From JADKIH01 sp031385005 (GTDB lineage: Bacteria; Bacteroidota; Bacteroidia; AKYH767-A; 2013-40CM-41-45), in assembly GCA_031385005.1 (NCBI GenBank), contig JANNBB010000027.1, positions 72,948 through 136,947 of the forward strand: 64,000 nt of DNA, written 5' to 3'. Every line of letters starts with the position of its first letter. Positions within the stretch are counted from its first letter, which is position 1. Positions 61,541 to 64,000 of the stretch are shown here, piece by piece. The notes under the pieces are model-generated. The model was given only the letters and a program-made list of their open reading frames with translations, did no database searches and was not told the DNA's origin. Both the position numbers and the translations under genes were made by a program.

Positions 61541-64000
61541 TTGAAAACCGAAAAACATACACGAAAGGAAATCATTGACCAGCGACTAAAAAGGGCAGGG
61601 TGGCTTGTAACGGACAGGACACAGGTAATTGAGGAGTTCGATATTATTGTAGATAAGAATCTTGCTCAAGAAGCACCAACAACATACGCGGGACATCAAT
61701 TCAGTGACTATGTTTTATTAGGCAAAGACGGTAAACCACTTGCAGTTGTTGAAGCGAAAAAAACTTCTGTTGATGCAGCCATTGGCAGAGAGCAAGCAAA
61801 ACAATATTGTTACAACATTGTGCAGACACAGGGCGGAGAATTACCCTTTTGCTTTTACACCAACGGACACGACATTTATTTTTGGGATTTAGATAATTAC
61901 CCCCCGAAAAAAGTTTATGGGTTTCCAACGCGTGATGATTTGGAACGCTACCAATACATTCGTCAGGCACGGAAAACATTAGCAGGAGAACTCATCAACA
62001 CTAAAATTGCAGGTCGGGATTATCAAATCCGTGCAATCCGTTCTGTGATGGAAGCCGTTGAAAAACGAAAAAGAAAATTTCTTTTGGTAATGGCTACAGG
62101 CACGGGTAAAACTCGTGTGTGCATTGCCTTAGTGGATGCACTCATGAGAGCAGGGTGGGCAGAACGGGTTTTGTTTTTGGTTGACAGAATTGCTTTGCAA
62201 AATCAAACGCTTGATGCGTTCAAAGAATATTTGCCAAACGAACCACGATTTCCAAAACCAAACGAAAAAGAAATTGCAACCGACAGACGAATTTATGTTT
62301 CAACATATCCAAGTATGTTGAACATCATTCGTGATGAACAAAAAACTTTATCGCCTCACTTCTTTGACTTGATAGTTGTTGATGAAAGCCACCGAAGTAT
62401 TTACAACACCTATCAGGAAATACTTGACTACTTCAACACAATCACTTTGGGATTGACGGCAACGCCAACCGATGTAATTGACCACAACACTTTTCAGTTG
62501 TTTGAAACTGATGATGGAGTTCCAACATTTGCTTATTCGTATGATGAAGCGGTGAACCACATACCGCCTTACTTGTGCGACTTCCAAGTAATGAAAATCA
62601 AAACGAAATTTCAGGACGAAGGAATTAGCAAGCGGACAATTTCATTGGAAGACCAACAACATTTAATTCTTGAAGGAAAAGAAGTTGAAGAAATAAATTA
62701 CGAAGGAACAGACATTGAAAAGAAAGTTATCAATCGGGGAACAAATGCTTTGATAGTTCGAGAGTTCATGGAAGAAAGTATCAAAGATGCAAACGGAGTT
62801 CTCCCGGGAAAAACAATTTTCTTTTGCATCAGCAAAGCACATGCAAGGCGAATGGAAGAAATTTTTGATTCGCTTTATCCCGAATACAAAGGCGAATTAT
62901 CTAAAGTCATTGTGAGTGAAGACCCACGGGTTTACGGCAAAGGTGGTTTGCTTGACCAGTTCACTAACAACGACATGCCACGAGTTGCATTAAGTGTGGA
63001 CATGCTTGATACAGGAATTGACATTCGTGAAATCACAAACCTCGTTTTTGCAAAACCAGTTTACAGCTACACAAAGTTTTGGCAGATGATAGGCAGAGGA
63101 ACGCGATTACTTGAAGCGGAAAAAATAAAACCTTGGTGTACTTTCAAAGATTCATTTCTGATTTTAGATTGTTGGGACAACTTTGAATATTTCAAACTTA
63201 ATCCGAGAGGCAAAGAACTGAAACCGCAAATTCCTTTGCCGGTTCGTTTGTTTGGTGTTCGCCTTGACAAGATTGAAGAAGCACAAACAAGAAACGAAAC
63301 CGAAGTTGTAGAAAAAGAAATTCAGAAACTGAAAAAACAAATTGCAACCCTTCCGCAAAATTCAGTGGTGATAATGGAAGCGAAACATGAATTGCAAAGA
63401 TTGGATGATGAAAATTTTTGGAATAATCTTTCGCAAGACAAATTGGAATATTTGGAAGGAGTTGTGAAACCACTTTTCAGAACCGTTGCTGATGCTGACT
63501 TTAAAGCCATGCGATTTGAAAAAGATATTGTTGAAGTTTCGTTGGCACATTTGGCAGAGGAGAAAGACAAATTTGAAACGCTGAAAGAAAGTATCATTGA
63601 AGAATTAGGCGAACTTCCTTTGAGCATAAACATTGTTGCCAAAGAAGAACAACTGATAAGACAAGCACAGACAAATAATTTTTGGGCAACCATTACAGAA
63701 ACAAAATTGGATGAACTGATTCAGAAACTTTCACCGCTGATGAAATTTCGTGAAGCAATAATTCCGCTTGCACCTGCAAAATTCAACTTGAAAGATTTTG
63801 TAAGTGAAAAAGAATTTATAGAGTTTGGCCCCGAACACCAAGCGTTGAGCATTGCAAAATATCGGGAGTTGGTAGAACAAAAAGTAACTCTGCGCCAAGG
63901 GCAGCGCGGGCATCATGAAGCAGTATTCGAAAGCGAAGCTGCAACACCCGATGATTCGCCGTCCCGGGACCGAGCGCGGCGACGGTATCTTCGACCCAAT
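61541..64000 (+). CDS. hsdR: Type I restriction enzyme HsdR subunit (3' end outside window or disrupted)
   Basis: 820 codons from TTG 61541 to the window edge with no stop. Start chosen because MKTEKHTRKEIIDQRLKRAG fits the family; no ATG is near. Nuclease site: FSDYVLL and AVVEAKK. Helicase: Walker A TGTGKTR, VVDESHR, GLTATP and MIGRGTRL. Translocates and cuts unmodified DNA with HsdM and HsdS, which are not in view. The end from ~63890 no longer resembles HsdR (expected VEQKVTEL...); see the composition-break feature. Confidence 0.9.
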   Translation, partial: MKTEKHTRKEIIDQRLKRAGWLVTDRTQVIEEFDIIVDKNLAQEAPTTYAGHQFSDYVLLGKDGKPLAVVEAKKTSVDAAIGREQAKQYCYNIVQTQGGELPFCFYTNGHDIYFWDLDNYPPKKVYGFPTRDDLERYQYIRQARKTLAGELINTKIAGRDYQIRAIRSVMEAVEKRKRKFLLVMATGTGKTRVCIALVDALMRAGWAERVLFLVDRIALQNQTLDAFKEYLPNEPRFPKPNEKEIATDRRIYVSTYPSMLNIIRDEQKTLSPHFFDLIVVDESHRSIYNTYQEILDYFNTITLGLTATPTDVIDHNTFQLFETDDGVPTFAYSYDEAVNHIPPYLCDFQVMKIKTKFQDEGISKRTISLEDQQHLILEGKEVEEINYEGTDIEKKVINRGTNALIVREFMEESIKDANGVLPGKTIFFCISKAHARRMEEIFDSLYPEYKGELSKVIVSEDPRVYGKGGLLDQFTNNDMPRVALSVDMLDTGIDIREITNLVFAKPVYSYTKFWQMIGRGTRLLEAEKIKPWCTFKDSFLILDCWDNFEYFKLNPRGKELKPQIPLPVRLFGVRLDKIEEAQTRNETEVVEKEIQKLKKQIATLPQNSVVIMEAKHELQRLDDENFWNNLSQDKLEYLEGVVKPLFRTVADADFKAMRFEKDIVEVSLAHLAEEKDKFETLKESIIEELGELPLSINIVAKEEQLIRQAQTNNFWATITETKLDELIQKLSPLMKFREAIIPLAPAKFNLKDFVSEKEFIEFGPEHQALSIAKYRELVEQKVTLRQGQRGHHEAVFESEAATPDDSPSRDRARRRYLRPN
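63890..64000. other. Composition break at the right end of the window
   Basis: By hand count the last 100 bases are about 61% G+C against a much lower value in the preceding gene. The +3 frame (MKQYSKAKLQHP...) looks as protein-like as the HsdR frame. Suggests a chimaeric join or a real recombination point. Confidence 0.5.

Larger units (their letters stand above)
44570..64000. mobile_element. Probable second integrative/mobilisable element (incomplete, ends not found)
   Basis: P4-type integrase, HEPN genes, primase, RadC-like and ArdC genes, MobF relaxase, coupling ATPase and a type I restriction gene are continuous. No T4SS mating-pair genes are seen, so as shown it is mobilisable, not self-transferring, unless they lie beyond 64000. 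No second attachment repeat was found in the window; the left end may be near 44440-44570 or 46020-46200. Boundaries are inference. Confidence 0.5.

Overview
The window looks like the chromosome of an uncultured, AT-rich member of the Bacteroidota. Evidence: secreted proteins ending in type IX secretion (T9SS) type A sorting domains, a fused SecDF, an OmpA protein with thrombospondin-type-3 calcium repeats, and several promoters of the Bacteroidota form (TTG, about 19 nt, TAnnTTTG). The chromosomal genes I checked lack Shine-Dalgarno (SD) sequences, which is also usual for the phylum.

Positions 1-32843 are ordinary core genome. In order they hold a partial secreted beta-helix protein, rhomboid protease, recG, pheT, a GNAT acetyltransferase, a hipBA toxin-antitoxin pair, a DUF805/SRPBCC membrane protein, yajQ, an FG-GAP T9SS protein, msrB, aconitase, secDF, tatA, sppA, folK, a deoxynucleoside kinase, an OmpA protein, a TrmH-type methyltransferase, mutS, a second T9SS protein, tRNA-Gly and tRNA-Leu.

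The tRNA-Leu 3' end is the insertion point of a 5.2-kb integrative element (32823-38065). It carries a tyrosine integrase, an RteC-like protein, an excisionase-like HTH protein, a Rep-like protein, a small terminase-like DNA-binding protein and a zinc-ribbon membrane protein. A 22-nt degenerate copy of the tRNA end marks the far side, and a G-rich direct repeat lies just inside each end.

Beyond it, 38318-50880 is an accessory region rich in defence-like genes. It has an operon of PD-(D/E)XK nuclease, membrane HerA-type ATPase and a second PD-(D/E)XK nuclease. It also has four HEPN-type proteins: a PC4-TIGR02391 fusion, a HEPN protein paired with a DUF4238 protein, an ApeA-like protein with an extra C-terminal domain, and a further HEPN protein beside it. 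A P4-type integrase (44570-45772) preceded by TGGGGGTA repeats sits among them, and a DUF2971 protein follows.

From 51288 to 60921 is a mobilisation module of unusual type for this phylum. A plus-strand block (HTH, primase, RadC-like, ArdC, small protein) has strong SD sequences, unlike the core genes. A minus-strand block encodes a MobF (TrwC/TraI) relaxase, a coupling ATPase without membrane segments, and an overlapping gene for a four-helix membrane protein. The window ends in an XRE regulator and a type I restriction HsdR gene. The final ~110 bases change sharply in composition and no longer read like HsdR. The region as a whole reads as stepwise accretion of mobile elements next to tRNA-Leu, with restriction and abortive-infection-like genes as cargo.
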